NCBI GenBank assembly: GCA_013399855.1
Contig: VXAY01005593.1
Location: 806,001-870,000 of the forward strand
Direction of reading: 5' to 3'
Length of the DNA stretch: 64,000 nucleotides
Source: Oxyruncus cristatus
Taxonomy: Eukaryota > Chordata > Aves > Passeriformes > Cotingidae
Shown: in pieces, positions 1 through 13,202 of the stretch
Numbering within the stretch: position 1 is the first letter of the stretch
Layout of the letters: every line of letters starts with the position of its first letter
The notes under the pieces: generated by a model
Told to the model about the DNA's origin: nothing
The model's database searches: none
What the model saw: the letters and a program-made list of their open reading frames with translations, nothing else
Program-made: the position numbers and the translations under genes

Positions 1-2743
1 TGTGGTCTTACCTTAGTTGCAGGTATAAATCTGATTTGAATGTTTCACTGCTGGGCCAGCAAAACTGCTCAGGGAGGGAAAACCAAGCCAAATAAAAATA
101 AAATTGAGGATTAAAACTAATAATTAATAGCAACTTCACCACTATTTTGGATTTCAGAGTTCTTTAAATATCACCTGACCCTGAGTGTCAAGGGATATTT
201 CCCCTTGATCTGATTGACTTATGATACTAGATCATCTAAACATCACATCTCGATGTTTAGAGTCAGGCTTCAGCGTGGGGATGTAGAGATGTAGAGACAC
301 TGGAGTGTTAAAATCACTTGTTCCTGCCTAATCCAAGCACTCTCCGCAGAATGCTGCCATTTTCTTCCTTGATACCCTTCCCCTTTTCCTCTCAAGCATA
401 GGGATGATCTTCTTTTGCAGGCAGATGCTTTCTCTCAAGCATAATTTTTAAAGTTTTTCAGTTTTGTTCTTCAGACTGGGAGTTCCTCTTGATTTTTTTT
501 TTTTCCCATAGAAAAAAAACCCCTACTAATTGGGGGAACTGATTTTAAAGTGATTGAAATGAATCCTCCAGCCTTAGATCTTCTCATGCCTCCAGCAAGA
601 ACACATCAGAGAGCTCTGAAAGTGTCTGGTGATGCATCTCTAGACTCCCTTTGGTAGAAGGTTTGTCTTAGAGCGGAAAGGTGAGCTTCCCATGTACAAA
701 TCTGCGTGGCAATGCTTTAATTGCTGCCGTATAGTCATTGCAGAGAAGCTCATACGGATTCATGCTAATGGGAATGCTGGATCCCAGCTGGCTCTGATTT
801 CTGGGACACAGATTTCAGGAGAGAAAAGCTCTGACAGTGAGATGGTGGAAGCTCACTGAGTCCAGGAGGGGACTTGATGCACACAGAGATCTCTGCTGCC
901 TCAGGCACAGCAATTCCAACTTTAGCCATATTATTAAACTACTGTGGTTTAATAAGCCACTGTGGGACACTGAGCAAAGATAACCAGTTACAACCATCAT
1001 CCCCAGGTCATGTCAAGTGTGAGATAGCATGGGTGGAGCTGAAACCTCTTCTGCTAACATCTAGTAACTTCTACAGATGTGGTAATTTGATCGTGTGTCC
1101 CTAGCTTCAAAGTGACACAGAGCAGACAAGACATAAAGTGTATGTATCTGACTGGATGCATTTTAATCCCAGACAGCCTCCTGCTCAAACCCATGTCCCA
1201 TCACGGAGCTGGGTGCTGCACTTTCCAGCAGCCCTGAGCAGTGATGTTAGATGTCTGTCCAGCCTCAGCAAAGCCCTTTGGGACTCCTGGATTTTTCTTC
1301 ATTGGACCTATATCTTTTTCTCCCAGAAATGAGACGATGATGAACGTGACACTTTGGTTGCCATGGGAACACAGCATGATGTTTGTGTTAGCCGTGCTCC
1401 TTCCTGCAGCAAGCGCTGCTGGCTCTAGAGATGGCTGTGACCATGGATGTGCACTGGTGGCATCTGGCCAGGTCTTGCCCACATGCTCTCCCAGGGGGTC
1501 TGGGTTTGGCAGTGGGGTGTCAGCCCCACTTATGTTACGAGAGGAAGATCTGAAGGGACAAATCACTGGAAAGTAGGAAGATGTGACTGACTGTTTGGTG
1601 GGAAATTGGTAAGTCCTGGTTGAAACTTCTACTGCAAAATCTTGATGAAGATCATTATGGAGGTCCACAGGGACCTAGAGACCAATAGACTGCCCCTGCA
1701 CAGGGAATACCTGGAAGGTTTTCTCTTGGGGGAAAAAATGGAGCCCTGATTGCCCCTTGAAACTCTGCTACAGGGTCAGCTCTAGCATCCCAGGGAGAGC
1801 GTCAGGGACCCCAGCATTCCTACCACAACCCTTCTTCCTGTAGGTTTTTATGTATTCCTTGTCCCTCCTCTGTCCACCCTTAGGGCTTTCCTGAGCCTCA
1901 GCTTGGCAATAATCAGGAAGCACTTTCATGCTGTTACAAAGCCATTTAGAGCTTTCAGAAAGACAATTTGGGAGGGACAACTCATTGTCACTGCTATTTT
2001 TCTCCTTTCACAGATCTCCCTTTAAATCCTTACCTAGTATCATTTTATCAGGGAAAGAAATATATTTTTAAAGCTCTTCGAGAAGTAAGTTCTGCTGAAG
2101 CTAAGGAAGAGGGTGAGAGTGCAATCCTTTTTAGGGGACAGGTGGGAGCTGCTGTCAGTCTGTCTCGCTAATGAGATGATTTGAATCAGAAGGGATGGAA
2201 GGTCTCAGGAGCAGATAAAGGGAGCCCAGTTAAAGACAGCTGTGATGATGCTGGAGGGAAGGAGTAAGGTGGTTAAGATGAAGGCTGTGGAATAGGTAAT
2301 ATGGATACTCTTAGGGCCTATGAGAAAGAGTGAAAAATATCACCAAGGGAATCTAGCCAGGTGGTTATAAATGATGATAACATAGAATTTAGAGGAACAG
2401 CTTGCAGCATGGTAAGTGTTAGTCTTTAAGACCTGTCAGAAGTTTGGTAGAGAGTAGCAAAAACTGCAGAAATAGATTAGGAGTGTAAGCTTGTTTCTAG
2501 AAAAGAAAATTTCTTTTCTGGCTGTCATAAATCTTTGCCTCTTCACCACTTTAGCTGCTTCCTGCATTCCCTAAGCAGGCTTAGTGTTCATACATGGCCA
2601 GAGGGTTTCAATTTGAGCTCCAAATAATAATAATAAATTCCATAAAGTGATTCCATGTGGAGAGTGGAGATAATAGTGCCTTATGTTTACACAGTAGGTT
2701 CCATGAGCCCTTGGGTCAGGCAGACTGAGGAGCAGTTTCTCAC
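1..2743. other. Unique non-coding sequence, no gene seen
   Basis: Ordinary AT-leaning, CpG-poor sequence without any recognisable repeat. The 155-codon minus-strand open frame at 1201-1668 and its plus-strand shadow at 1241-1576 show no domain, no signal peptide and no splice context that I trust. They overlap on opposite strands, as happens when a stretch simply lacks stops. A short ATA-type run lies near 2625-2637. Confidence 0.6.
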
Positions 2744-2857
2744 CTGCTGTTGAAGCGCCGCGTGTTCTGGGGTGTCACACTGCACCTGCTCTGCAGTGAC
2801 TGCACCAGGGCACAGCAGCATGGGGGAACTGCTCTGGATGAAGCTGTTGAGTGAAAA
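2744..2857 (-). CDS. Candidate internal exon, 114 bp, unidentified
   Basis: Read on the minus strand, a pyrimidine-rich acceptor (tttctctacccag) ends just above 2857 and a good donor (CAG then gtgaga) begins just below 2744. The interval between is exactly 38 codons and open in phase 0. Its middle reads SSSPMLLCPGAVTAEQ. A second frame is also open (ending RCSVTPQNTRRFNS), so the frame is not decided by the sequence alone. The interval holds clustered CpGs (gcgccgcg near 2755-2762) that stand out from a CpG-poor surround, which would fit coding or other constrained sequence. I do not recognise the peptide and see no partner exon nearby. It could equally be a non-coding RNA exon, a conserved element or chance. 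Confidence 0.2.
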
Positions 2858-5174
2858 CTGGGTAGAGAAAGGGAATGTATTTATCCATGCTGGACTTTAG
2901 CCAGGATGCTGAAGTTAAACACCTGGTTGATTAATAAAAAGAGCTGCAACAGCGCAATGCTCCCCACAACCATGCCAGGACACTGGAATCTGCGTTGTTT
3001 TGTGAAGATGAACCTGGCTCTTCCATCGCAACTTCACTGACACGAATCCCAGGACTTTGCCTGAAAGTGGCTCAGTTGAGTCTTCAATGGTAACTGCTGA
3101 TTTCCTGATGAAAAGACTTTCCAAGCTGCAAGCCATCCTGCCTCTACAGCGGACTCGGTGCCTGCCTTACCCAGATCAAGGTATGTCATTATGTTTCATC
3201 TAATGTAAGGAGAGCAGGAGGTGTGTAATAGCTCCACTGAAATCTCTTGTCCTTTCTGTTAGCAGGAGGATCATGTGTTTAGGAAGGGCAGACAAAAGAG
3301 ATGTCTGTTGCCATCTCTTTACCTGTGTTTGACTTGGGATGGATGCCTCATGCCTCTTTCCACGTGGAAAGGTTGTCACAGCTGCTCTGTCCAAGGGTTG
3401 GCTCTGAAGCAAGGAGCACTGGAATTTTTTTTTTATGGAGGATAAGAATCTATTTGTTGGACAGCCAACTCTGTTGGGGTGGGAGGATCTTTTGATGGCT
3501 GCCCAGTGTAATTCCTGGTGAGAATTATGTTATTAAAAGCATCTTTTACTAAGAGGTTTTGGCTTACTGGAAACAATTTCTGGCTTTGGGTTTGAGTGCA
3601 ACACTGGAAATCCTGGAAAGCTTCCCCTCTGCCTCTACCACCTCTGTCCATCAAAGATGAAGTTCTCCCTCACTGTTTGTGCTTTACGAGACTGAAGCAG
3701 GGGTTGTCCCTGTACTGAGGGTTTTAGTTCTGGTGTTCCAGGTGTGAAGGGCCATGCTTTGGTCATAGCAATGTGTTAGTTTTCTGCAGGGACAGAGAGA
3801 AGTGTGTCTTTTCCCTTACAGTACTAATGTCTGGTTGAGCTGATCCACCACATAAACTGCTGTGACCTCTGGCTGCCCCATTTGCTCCCCTTTTTCAGTT
3901 GTTAGAGAAATATACCATCAGCAGCTTGAAATCTCACTTTAGTCAAATATCTTCTCTTTTTATTTCTGTGTACAAAAGCACAATGTTAGTAGAATTGGCT
4001 CTGCTTGCCAAGCAGATGAGCATCACTCTGTCACAGGCATGGGATTTTATCCCTGCAAGCCTCTGCTAGGGACATGGAGTACTCTGAAAACACAAGCTGA
4101 GGCTGTGACTTCCCATCAAAGTTTGAATCAAATCCAGTGTAAAGAGAAGGACCTTGACATGTTTCCTGTATCCAGACTTGTGGGAATTCCTTTTGCCTGG
4201 TTTATATGAGATTGCACAAGGGAGAGGCTTAACGCTGGAAATGCATCTCTTAAGGAAGGACTCAAGGCATTATCTTGGACCCATTCCCCCTTCTCAGGCA
4301 AAACAGCCGAGTGCTGTGTACTCAGTGAGTGACAAAACCAGAGGTCTACCTCCCTGTATTGGCAGGAGGAGGCACTGTTTATCTGTGATTCTAAAGCAAT
4401 TGAGCTGCATGTCCTGGCTGGAATCCAGCTGAACTGGGTCTAAAATACAACCTTCAATTACGTGCCCTCAGAGGTGACCTCTGGATTGCCTTGTCTTTCT
4501 GCCTGTTCACAGACCAGTGTGCTGATGTGGAGCAGGAGAGGGCTTGAAATGATGTACTGGAGGATGTATGTGGTGGTGACTGGGGTCCTCTGTGTCTGAA
4601 AGTGGAAGGCAAGTGGGAGTTTTGTTTTCCTGAAGGAAGAATTGGCTACATTTAGTTCCTGACTTCTCGAGGTGCTGAAAGAAGCACTGGTGTGCTTTGC
4701 ATCAGAAACTAAGGTGGGGAATGAACTGTCTTCTCCCCTGTCTCCTTTTGACCTGGTTAAGCTGGTGATGGTTAAAAATGGAGGAATATGATGCTTTTGT
4801 CTTCCATCTTGATCTTTCAGGTTTTCCAGAATCATCCTTTTGAATGCTTAAGAGACCCAAAGCTTTCTGCTTTCCAGGGACCATCTGGCTGGACTATATC
4901 TATAAAGTCCTGCAGCCCTACCAAGTTCAGGGTCATTAAATTACTCCAAACAAACCTTCCTCTTGTGATTTCAATTGGATACAACAACTACCTTCACTTC
5001 CTGCCCAAAGCTCTCTAATTGTCAGTGTTGGTGGGACACCTGTTGTCCACAGAGGCTCCTGTTGGTCTCCCAGCATCAAGGCACAGCTCTTGCCTTTAGT
5101 TCTGCAAGCAGCAAAGCACACCCACAGCCCTCCCATATGTCTCATATACTGAGTTTTCTACCTCTGAGAAAATC
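2858..5174. other. Unique non-coding sequence, no gene seen
   Basis: No repeat family and no convincing exon was seen. Open frames here, the longest being 125 codons on the minus strand at 4458-4835, lack recognisable domains. Confidence 0.55.
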
Positions 5175-5202
5175 TCCACATCCCCAGTGTGGGGGATGTG
5201 GA
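5175..5202. repeat. Perfect inverted repeat, 11-bp arms
   Basis: The arms tccacatcccc (5175-5185) and ggggatgtgga (5192-5202) are exact reverse complements around a 6-nt loop, agtgtg. It could form a short hairpin in single-stranded DNA or RNA, or be a dyad for a dimeric DNA-binding protein. It is not followed by a T-run in a terminator arrangement, and the host is a eukaryote, so a terminator reading is not supported. Confidence 0.8.
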
Positions 5203-5286
5203 TATATATCATTTTCATGAGGACTTTGGTTTATATAGCCTTCAGTTGAATTTTTGCTTTGTGAGGTTGTTTTTGTGGTTTTCTTC

Positions 5287-5347
5287 TTTTTTTTTTTTTT
5301 TTTTTTTGTTTTGATGGGGGTTTTTGAGAGTGGTTTTTTTTTTTTTT
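5287..5347. repeat. Poly-T low-complexity tract
   Basis: A run of 21 T (5287-5307), then a T/G-rich spacer and a second run of 14 T (5334-5347). It lies just left of the reversed CR1 piece. In minus-strand terms it is poly-A, but it lies beyond the position expected for a CR1 tail, so I do not call it one. Confidence 0.9.
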
Positions 5348-5359
5348 AAATCCTTTTCT

Positions 5360-5625
5360 GATTCCATTCCTTTGCTCCTAATCCCGCCACCTGGTATGGC
5401 TCACACTGCAGAATCTCTCTGCCTCCTGAGTGTATACGCCCTTCAAATATTTGTAGACATTTATCACTTCCCCCTCTCCTGCTTAGTCATCTCTCTGCCA
5501 AGCTAGACATATTTAGTTCTTCTAATCTCTCCTTGCAAGTGAGTCCCTCCAGCACTCGTAATTCATTTCTCCTTGCTCTTCTTGGTATATTTTCCAGTTT
5601 CTCAGTACTTTAAAAAATTCTTATT
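5360..5625 (-). mobile_element. CR1-type LINE fragment, reversed and degraded
   Basis: On the minus strand the sequence follows the familiar body of CR1/L3-like LINEs upstream of the 3' tail. It contains an 'agaactaaatatgtctagcttggc' type phrase, then 'agagatgactaag' and 'gtctacaaatatttgaaggg', a recurring string in amniote CR1 copies. The 3' terminal octamer repeats are not present, so this is an internal piece. The divergence by eye suggests an old insertion. Identification is from memory of the family, not from a search. Confidence 0.65.
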
Positions 5626-8600
5626 TGTGATGTTTTAATATGAACAGGAACAAGAAAAAAATGGAGAAGAGAAACTTCCTGAGGACAGAAGGGGTTTTTT
5701 TGGCTCCGAGTCACTGGAAATAGGAGTGGGTAGTTCTGGGAATTCCTGCTGTAAGTTCTAGGTGGGTGTCTAGGACACAGAAGAGTTGTTGCCTTTTCTC
5801 CTCTGAATTACTCTATTCCCCATCTCTGAAATATGTAATAAATGATATCAGCTAATATTTTGTCTGTGTTTTTTCCTGGAGTTCTCCCCTTAACAAGAGA
5901 GACTTGGCACAGCTTCCCATTCCCTGTGTCCCTCCCAGGCTAAAGGCTTTGCCTATGAGTGATTTTTCTAGTGGGCTGTGGGGTGCAAGTACTTCAGAGG
6001 TATTGGGTACATCTTATCAGTGCTGAATCTCTATTTCTTGGCTTTGTTCTTCTCAAGTACTGGCAGGCATGGTGCCAAAGGATCAGCAGAGAGCAGCCAG
6101 TTCCTTTTTATCTCAGGAAGAATTTTCCCTTCTGGACATTTGTTTCTGCTGTGTCCAAGCTATATAAAAAGGAATATAATTTCAGATGGGTCCTGTTTCT
6201 AGGAGCCCAGATGGACTTTTTTCGTTCAAATAACTAACTCAACAAATTCTTTATATAGAACCTTGTTAATTAAAGCTATACCCCAGGAGGATAGCCTAGA
6301 GGCTGTTCAGCCTCCACCCCTCATACTGAACTCCAGGGTGGTTTTTGAGGCATTCCTGGTATCTCACACTGATGGCAATTTGTGCTGTCTGAGATTACAT
6401 GACGTGAGCAGAATTGAAAGGAATGATGGGGAACAGCAAGTGTTCCTTCACTCATTAACTACAGCAAGGTCTGCAGCTTTGTTGTCTGCAATAAGAGATT
6501 TTTAATGTTTCCCATCACCATCTAGTGATCTGCAAGAGAGCAGCAGTTTATCTAGCCAAGAGACTGTCAAATTTACTAGACTGAGATGAGTATCAGTATC
6601 AAAATGCTTCCAAAACCAGGACAAAATCCATTGCAAACTTGCATACCTTTACATGGTGCTATCTAGATTTCAACTGCAATTGCAAAACCAATGTATTTTT
6701 CACCCAGGAGGAATGAAACGATTCTGCTTCCCTACTTTGTATGTCACCATCTTCCGACCCAGACTAGATACTTCTCTGTCTTCTGTTTTGATTGTGTCTT
6801 GAGAACATTGGTTTTAAATACTACCTCTTCTGTCTGGGCAGGAAATGTTTCTCTGTTGTGATATGAAGGCTGCTTGGATTTCTTAAGCCAAGCTACAGAA
6901 AGAATGGAAAGCAAGGGAAACTAAAACAGTGTTGGTTGGATAGGGGAATGTGTTTCATTCTTTGCATCCAGCCCACATGTCTATGACACCAGGTGATGCT
7001 ACGTCATCTTAAAATGTAGAAGCAAAGAACCCCAAACTTCTAGAGAAAGAGCAAAAGCTGCTATTGCTTTGACAATGGCTCGGCTTTCCCAGATGCTTGT
7101 GGAAGCAGCCTTGGAGAGTCATGCTGAACAGATATACACACTGGATATTAAAGCAGAAACAGAAGGCATTTACTGTTCCTTGCAGGTTGCCTTTCACCCT
7201 TGCAGTTTTAAGAGCATTCAGAAGCATTAAACAGTGGATTTTTGTCTATTACAAGAAAACACCGCCTCTATTGCAGGCTTAGGCAGGAGTGGCAAAATCA
7301 TTGTGAAAAATACCTAGAAAGGAAAGCAATAGGCATTTTCACCAGCCTGTTCTCAGATATACTTGTTATAGAGCCTGATTCTTGAAACAGCACCATGACA
7401 TCTACTTTAGCACCTTTAAATTGCTTATTAGCATCATCATCCCAGTAGCAGGCTGGGCTGGCCAGCTGCTGCCTTTGATGCAGTTGCAAGCAACTGCAAC
7501 AAAGCTTGTCTTTCCCAGAGGAATCAGCAGTCGAGCTGCCTTCAGCTTGTCATATTTGTCTGCTGTCATTCACATTTGGAAAGAGGGTGGAGTGTTTTTT
7601 TCTGTTTATGTTTTTGCTTTATAAGAATATGCAGTTGCTTAAGACCCATTTGGTTGACGAAGTGTTTTGTAAACAAACTGTACATGGGAATCACTTTGTT
7701 CACTGCTGAAATGCAAAGCAATAATTTTTATTGTGGAATCTCGAGAGACAGATGTGGTTCAGCACAGCGTGACTTTAAGGATTCAGCTGACTAGAGGTGG
7801 GATTACTACCATATTTAAAGCAAAGCATACATTAAAATGCTTTGAGCTGAGGTTTATTCTGTGCAAATATTTGATAAGTGGCCTCTCATTTAAGTACAAA
7901 TAAAAGTGTTGAAGCTTGCACCATTTATAGCTATTGGCAAAAGAAAATTGTTTCTAGACCAGTGTCTGTGAAGTGTAATGGTTATTTCTCCCTGTCATGA
8001 GTTCTGTTGTTAGCTTGCTTGCCCCATTGACTCTTCTAGAAATAAAGTGTGTGGGAATTTTATTTACTCAGTCCCTCTTTTAATGTCTTCTGAACTTCTG
8101 ATCTTTAGCGATTACTAATTTTTATGTCTTTTTGTTTGAAATCGGCTCTGTATCAGTTAAAATTCTTTGAGCTTAAATAACTAATACAAGGGCAGGTCAG
8201 GTTTTTCCATGCTCCTGTTCCCAAGGTGTTCCTGAGCAGAGATGTTCAACCCCTGGCCTCATTTCCATTCATTGTAATGTAGTGATAACAGAACGCATGG
8301 CCGACTTCTCTAATTAGTCTCATGTTCCTCAAGGTCTTTTGTTGTTGCTTGCTATTATTTCTTATAGTTTAGCTTTTTGGTCTTTGTTGGTATTTCCCTA
8401 AACACCCCTAATGGTTCTCCCCATCTTCCAAATTATCTCTCTGGGCATGAACTGATATATGGCAACAAAGCAGTGCAATATTCATCATTAATTGATCATG
8501 ATCTCTCCTGGCTTTGTTTTTGCTGTTGGGCTTTATTTTAATTCCCACTCTGTTTAGGGGAAATTGTTTAATTTTATTCAATACCCTAACTTTTAAATGT

Positions 8601-11304
8601 TTATTAAACAATCATGCAGATGTATATGCAGTGTGGCTTTTCCTGAGCTTGTTTTCTTGTGGATTGTTGATCTCATTTTAATTAAAATAGGGAAAGCATA
8701 AAAAGGAAATTAGAAAAGGAACAAAAATAAGCAGTTGGTTGTCCCACTGTTTTACTGGCAGGAAAAGGTAGAGGACAGGTGCTTTTCCTTAAAATGCAAC
8801 ATATCATTCTTCTGCTCTCCCAAAACCATTAGAGAAGTGAAGAAAAAGGAACTATGTGTGTAGATGATGGAAAGCTGAAGCTTTCCTCCTCACACCACGA
8901 ATCAGCCTCGTAGGAGACACTGTCTCAGACTGGGCTTGTTCGAGGGAAAGCTTATTATGTGGAATTGTGTCAAATAGTAAGGAGTGGTATAAAGAGATAA
9001 TCAGAGTCCTCCAGCACTAATTACCTGTGCTCTATAGAAATCCCTATCTCTATTCAGATCCTTTTTAAAGGGAGATCTCAGAGGAAACAAATGAAGTCTA
9101 GTTCTGCAAGTGCCAATTGAGATGGTAGAGAACAGGGAAGTCGTGGATTAAAGCGAGTGACTTTTTGAGACCTACCATACTATTTGACTTGATTCTTCAC
9201 GCCCTTTCTTCTTCTTTTTGCATTCATGCATTGAAACGTAACCAGAAATCTCTGCATTTCTCATACCTCCTTTATTCTGAAATCTCTGGGCGCTTTGCAA
9301 ATATTAACTGTAAAATTTCACAGTTATCTACCCATCTATCTAATCTCTCTCAAAGCATTTAAGTTTTCCCAGCACAGTTCAGAGGGATGGCGATGAACGG
9401 AGTATAATAAATATCAAAACAGTTTTCAGCAAAAGGAAATCATTTGATCTATTAGAAAATGATGAAGGATTCATGATTTAGCATTGATAGGAAGTCATGA
9501 CAACAGCTGTCAGAAAAAGGGTAATTGGTCAAACAGCAATGATAAGATTCAGGATCAAGTTTACTAATATTTTGCAATCAAAGGCATTAAAGTTTGCAAA
9601 TAATCATGGTTGTAAAATTTTCTTGCAAATTTGGAGGGAGAGAATGAGGAAGTCTTGGGGACAAAGCAGTGAGATTCTGAAAGAGAACATTCTGGAACAG
9701 TAAATCTAAAGAACGTTTTCCTACCCAGCAGGAGGGAAGGATAAAAGCAATTTGAATCAGCGTTAACCTTTAAATCAGAAATATCACTTGGTGCATGTTT
9801 GTACTTGAGGATTCTCTATCACTGTTGCTGAATATAGTACCCAACTACATTAGAGATACACATACAGAGTACTCAATTTAAGTGAGCACAGATAAGAGGC
9901 AGGTCTTGCCACTTTGATTCATGCCACCAATAATTTCAGAGTACACCAAGAGCATGGTGCTACTCAATGCAGAGAGGTACAGCCTGTTCCTGTATTTATG
10001 GAGAAATCCTAATACTCTGCAGAAAATCTCAAGTCTTTGGGGACTGTCAGTGGTTTTGCTTCTGTACAGCAATATGAAAAGCAGCATGGCATGTTAGCAG
10101 TTGGGTTTGTCTTATGCTCAATGTCACCCTTCGGTGCAAAGTGAACTGAAGGACTTCCCTCACGGAAAGGAATAGGAGGGCAACAGTTCCTTATTCCATG
10201 GCTTGACTATCCCCATTTTCAATTCATGTCATCGAGTCTCAAGTATTATTTACCACAAACCAGAATTTATGCAGTTTTACTATGCTCCACACCTTTCCTG
10301 ACACTGATGACCTGCAGACTGGTCTAATGCACAGGTGTTAGCACGTTATTTTGCTTTTCATCCTGTGACTTCTGGCTTAACTAATCCTGGAAGTTATCTT
10401 TAAGCATATGACTCTCCCAAGAGGGCCTGGCATAAACAGTATCAGTATGTAGTCAGATCCAGCTGTTTAGAAATATCTTCATGAATGAAGACTGATCAAG
10501 TAGCACTAGCATAACACCATTAACTGCTGAACTTTGCTTCTCTGCTCTTTATCCTTAAATTCCCTGAAACCTGAAAGTACATTCCATTCAACACCTACCA
10601 GCCAAAATCCTTATCACCAAGGCAAATTCAAACATCTGTCAAAGGTCAAGAGGTAAAATGAGGAATCATCCCAACAATATTAAGGCAAAACATTAAAAAG
10701 AATCTTGAGTTCATTGAGAAGATCTGCTAAATAATTTGCATTTCAAATCTCAGACAAGCAGAGCAGCTGTGTAATATCTGTCTGTAGATTCACCACTGTG
10801 ATGTTCATTATCTGATTATCACTATCTACAACCTTCCTAGTGCTAATGCACGTTGTCTTCCTGAGTCCTGAATTAGTGAGATGTGTCTGACACTGAATTT
10901 GCAGGTAATTGCTATGGCTCCCCTCAATGAAATGTCTCTCAGGACACTCTCAGAAATTAAATGCTCACTCTCAAGCCATTATTTGCTTATTTCATCCCTC
11001 TCTTATTAAATAATTATCAAGTAAAAATTTGAAATTTGAAATATGCATGTCATGTTTAGGAAATGAAAGAACCAGGGATGACAAGGTTCTCAGTGGATTA
11101 ATGCCAGGAAAAATATTGCCTTATATTCTCTCAGATAAGCCACCTCTCAGGTTCCTGCTATGACCTAATTAGAACTGACCAACAGTCTTTGCATGTGATA
11201 CCATTCAGTGCTGCTTTGAGGTGTCTGACTTGAGTAGCTAGAACTCCAATGGAAGAAACATAGGGTCAAGTGATGCCCTTCAAGTCTTATGAGCCTTGAC
11301 TGAA
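5626..11304. other. Unique non-coding sequence, no gene seen
   Basis: About 5.7 kb without a recognisable repeat. The part around 7800-7960 is dense in AT-rich words (atttaaag, attaaaatgc, caaatatttgata) of the kind seen in conserved developmental enhancers, but nothing decisive. The open frames are short and look random. Confidence 0.5.
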
Positions 11305-11370
11305 GGATTTGAATTTTGATGATCCTTGTGGGTCTCTTTCAACTCAAGATATTCCATGATTGTATGATTT
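11305..11370 (+). mobile_element. CR1 3' tail fragment
   Basis: Contains 'gatgatccttgtgggtctc', then 'tttcaactcaagatattccatgattgtatga', which matches the last 60 or so bases of avian CR1 elements including degenerate copies of the terminal attctatg repeats. CR1 copies are typically cut short at the 5' end, as here. The left boundary is uncertain. Confidence 0.75.
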
Positions 11371-12887
11371 GGATTTGTGTTACACTGGGAAGTGTTGTTC
11401 ACGGTGGTAAATTTAAGCCCTGCAGATGGTGTTTGATAGTACATAGCCTACAATTTCCAATATTTAAAGTATCTTGTCCTTTATAAAGTTAAACCCTCTA
11501 CAATTGCCAAAGTATTTACAATGAACTGTAAATATTCATAGCGGTGTGATTACAACGAAGTTACCAGAAATTTACACAGCCATAAGCAAGATCATAATCT
11601 TTTGTCCTTTCACTAAAGGATTTTAAAAGGTAGGGATCAAACCTGAAGATCTTTATTTAGCGATAACTAAACCAGAGAAATTAGAAATTCTTCTACTGCA
11701 GTCAGATTTTGGCACAAGGTTAATATGAAATACATTAATTTTCTGCTTAAAATAAATTCCCTTGGTTTTGATCAAAATTTGTTTGCTTTAGCCTCAGCTC
11801 CTTCTCCTTCCTCAGCTCAATGACACTTTGATGGCTCAGCGTTCATTTTAATAGTCATAGCTTGAAGAAATTGAATATGACTAAGGGAGAAATAGAGGTG
11901 TCTGTTTCTCATATAATCTCTGCTTGGAAAGGGTGTTGCCCGATGTGGCTCTTAAAGTAGGATGCTTTTTTATTCTCTGGTAAGTTTACTGTCTTCTAGA
12001 AATAAACACTTCTTTGTATAAGCTGAAACAAATTCTATGTTTCAGTATCTTATCAGTGTTTGTAAATTCTAGAAAACAGATTTCCAGCTGTCACTTAGAT
12101 GTTTGGGTTTTTTTTGTTCCCTCAACCAAAACCTCCCTTGATTTGTTCTGTTGCTTATGGAAGTGCTGGTTTCCAGTAAAGAAGTTATTTTGTCTGCTTG
12201 GATTCTGATATATACAAAGGCAAAGTTTGCTGTTATTATCTGCAGAAGCAACTGTGAAGTGGAAATCCATTAATGTGGTGGCATGGCATGCCTCTGTGGG
12301 AAACACTCAGTTACATTCAACAAGAAAGCATGTCATCTTCCATGTTTCAGTTCTCCAGTTTGTGGGAGGGAAAAAAAAAGCCATGGAAAGTAAAATGGGA
12401 AACTTGACCTCTATTTGAGCTGACGTTATTTCTTACAAGGGCAAGGAAAAGCTGGGGTTTTTTAGTTTACTATTGGCTGTTCTTTAATGTGGTTTTCTTT
12501 TGCCCTTTTTGTTTTTCACACTTATGTTGTGAGAGCTGTTCCTCTGTGGCTGTAATCCTCTAGTAGTCAGAGCAAATTCTGTATTTTTGCCTTACAGCTG
12601 GTGGCTTCATGTCGTGTTAGAGGTTGGTAAACTGATGCTTCAGCCAAATGATTTTTGGAATTCCCACGTTCGTATGTGGGCTCCCATTATATACATCAGC
12701 AACACAGGGGCTGTTTTGGTCATTAATATATTTTGGCAACAAACCTTTCTATTGTTTATCTGCAAAGAAAACCATAACAGGAGAAAGTTACTTAAGGGAT
12801 GATGTGTATGCTCGTACCTCATACTTCCCTTCACTGTAGCTATTTTGCAAGTAAAAACTTAGGATCACCTGCCTAGTAGAGTCTTTT

Positions 12888-12916
12888 TACATATACATAT
12901 ATTTACATATACGTAC
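12888..12916. repeat. TA-rich low-complexity patch
   Basis: Alternating tacatata/tttacatatacg words over about 30 bp, an imperfect short microsatellite. Confidence 0.6.
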
Positions 12917-13167
12917 AAGTGCACGTGTAGGTATAGAGAGGGAAAAATACAGAAATCATAGCATATAAACATTTTTCTTCTAAATCAAGCTGTCACTTCC
13001 TCCAGGGGTTATGAAGTGTGTAATAGTTTGTTTTGAAGTAGTCAGTGGGGGAATCCACTGTGGAAAAACCCTCATCCTCATTTAGTATAAGGGGGAAGGA
13101 AATCCACAATGGAAAGGATGAAGACAGTGACTCAACATTTACGTGGAGCTTTAGTGCCAGAGCTAGG

Positions 13168-13202
13168 AATGACCAGCCCACTGCAGAATGACCAGCCCAC
13201 TG
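13168..13202 (+). repeat. Short tandem duplication, 19-bp unit
   Basis: aatgaccagcccactgcag at 13168-13186 is followed directly by aatgaccagcccactg at 13187-13202. The shared 16 bases are identical, implying a recent small duplication. Confidence 0.9.

Noticed and set aside
1201..1668. 155-codon minus-strand open frame
   Set aside because: Overlapped by a 111-codon frame on the other strand, with a composition unlike a folded protein and no domain.
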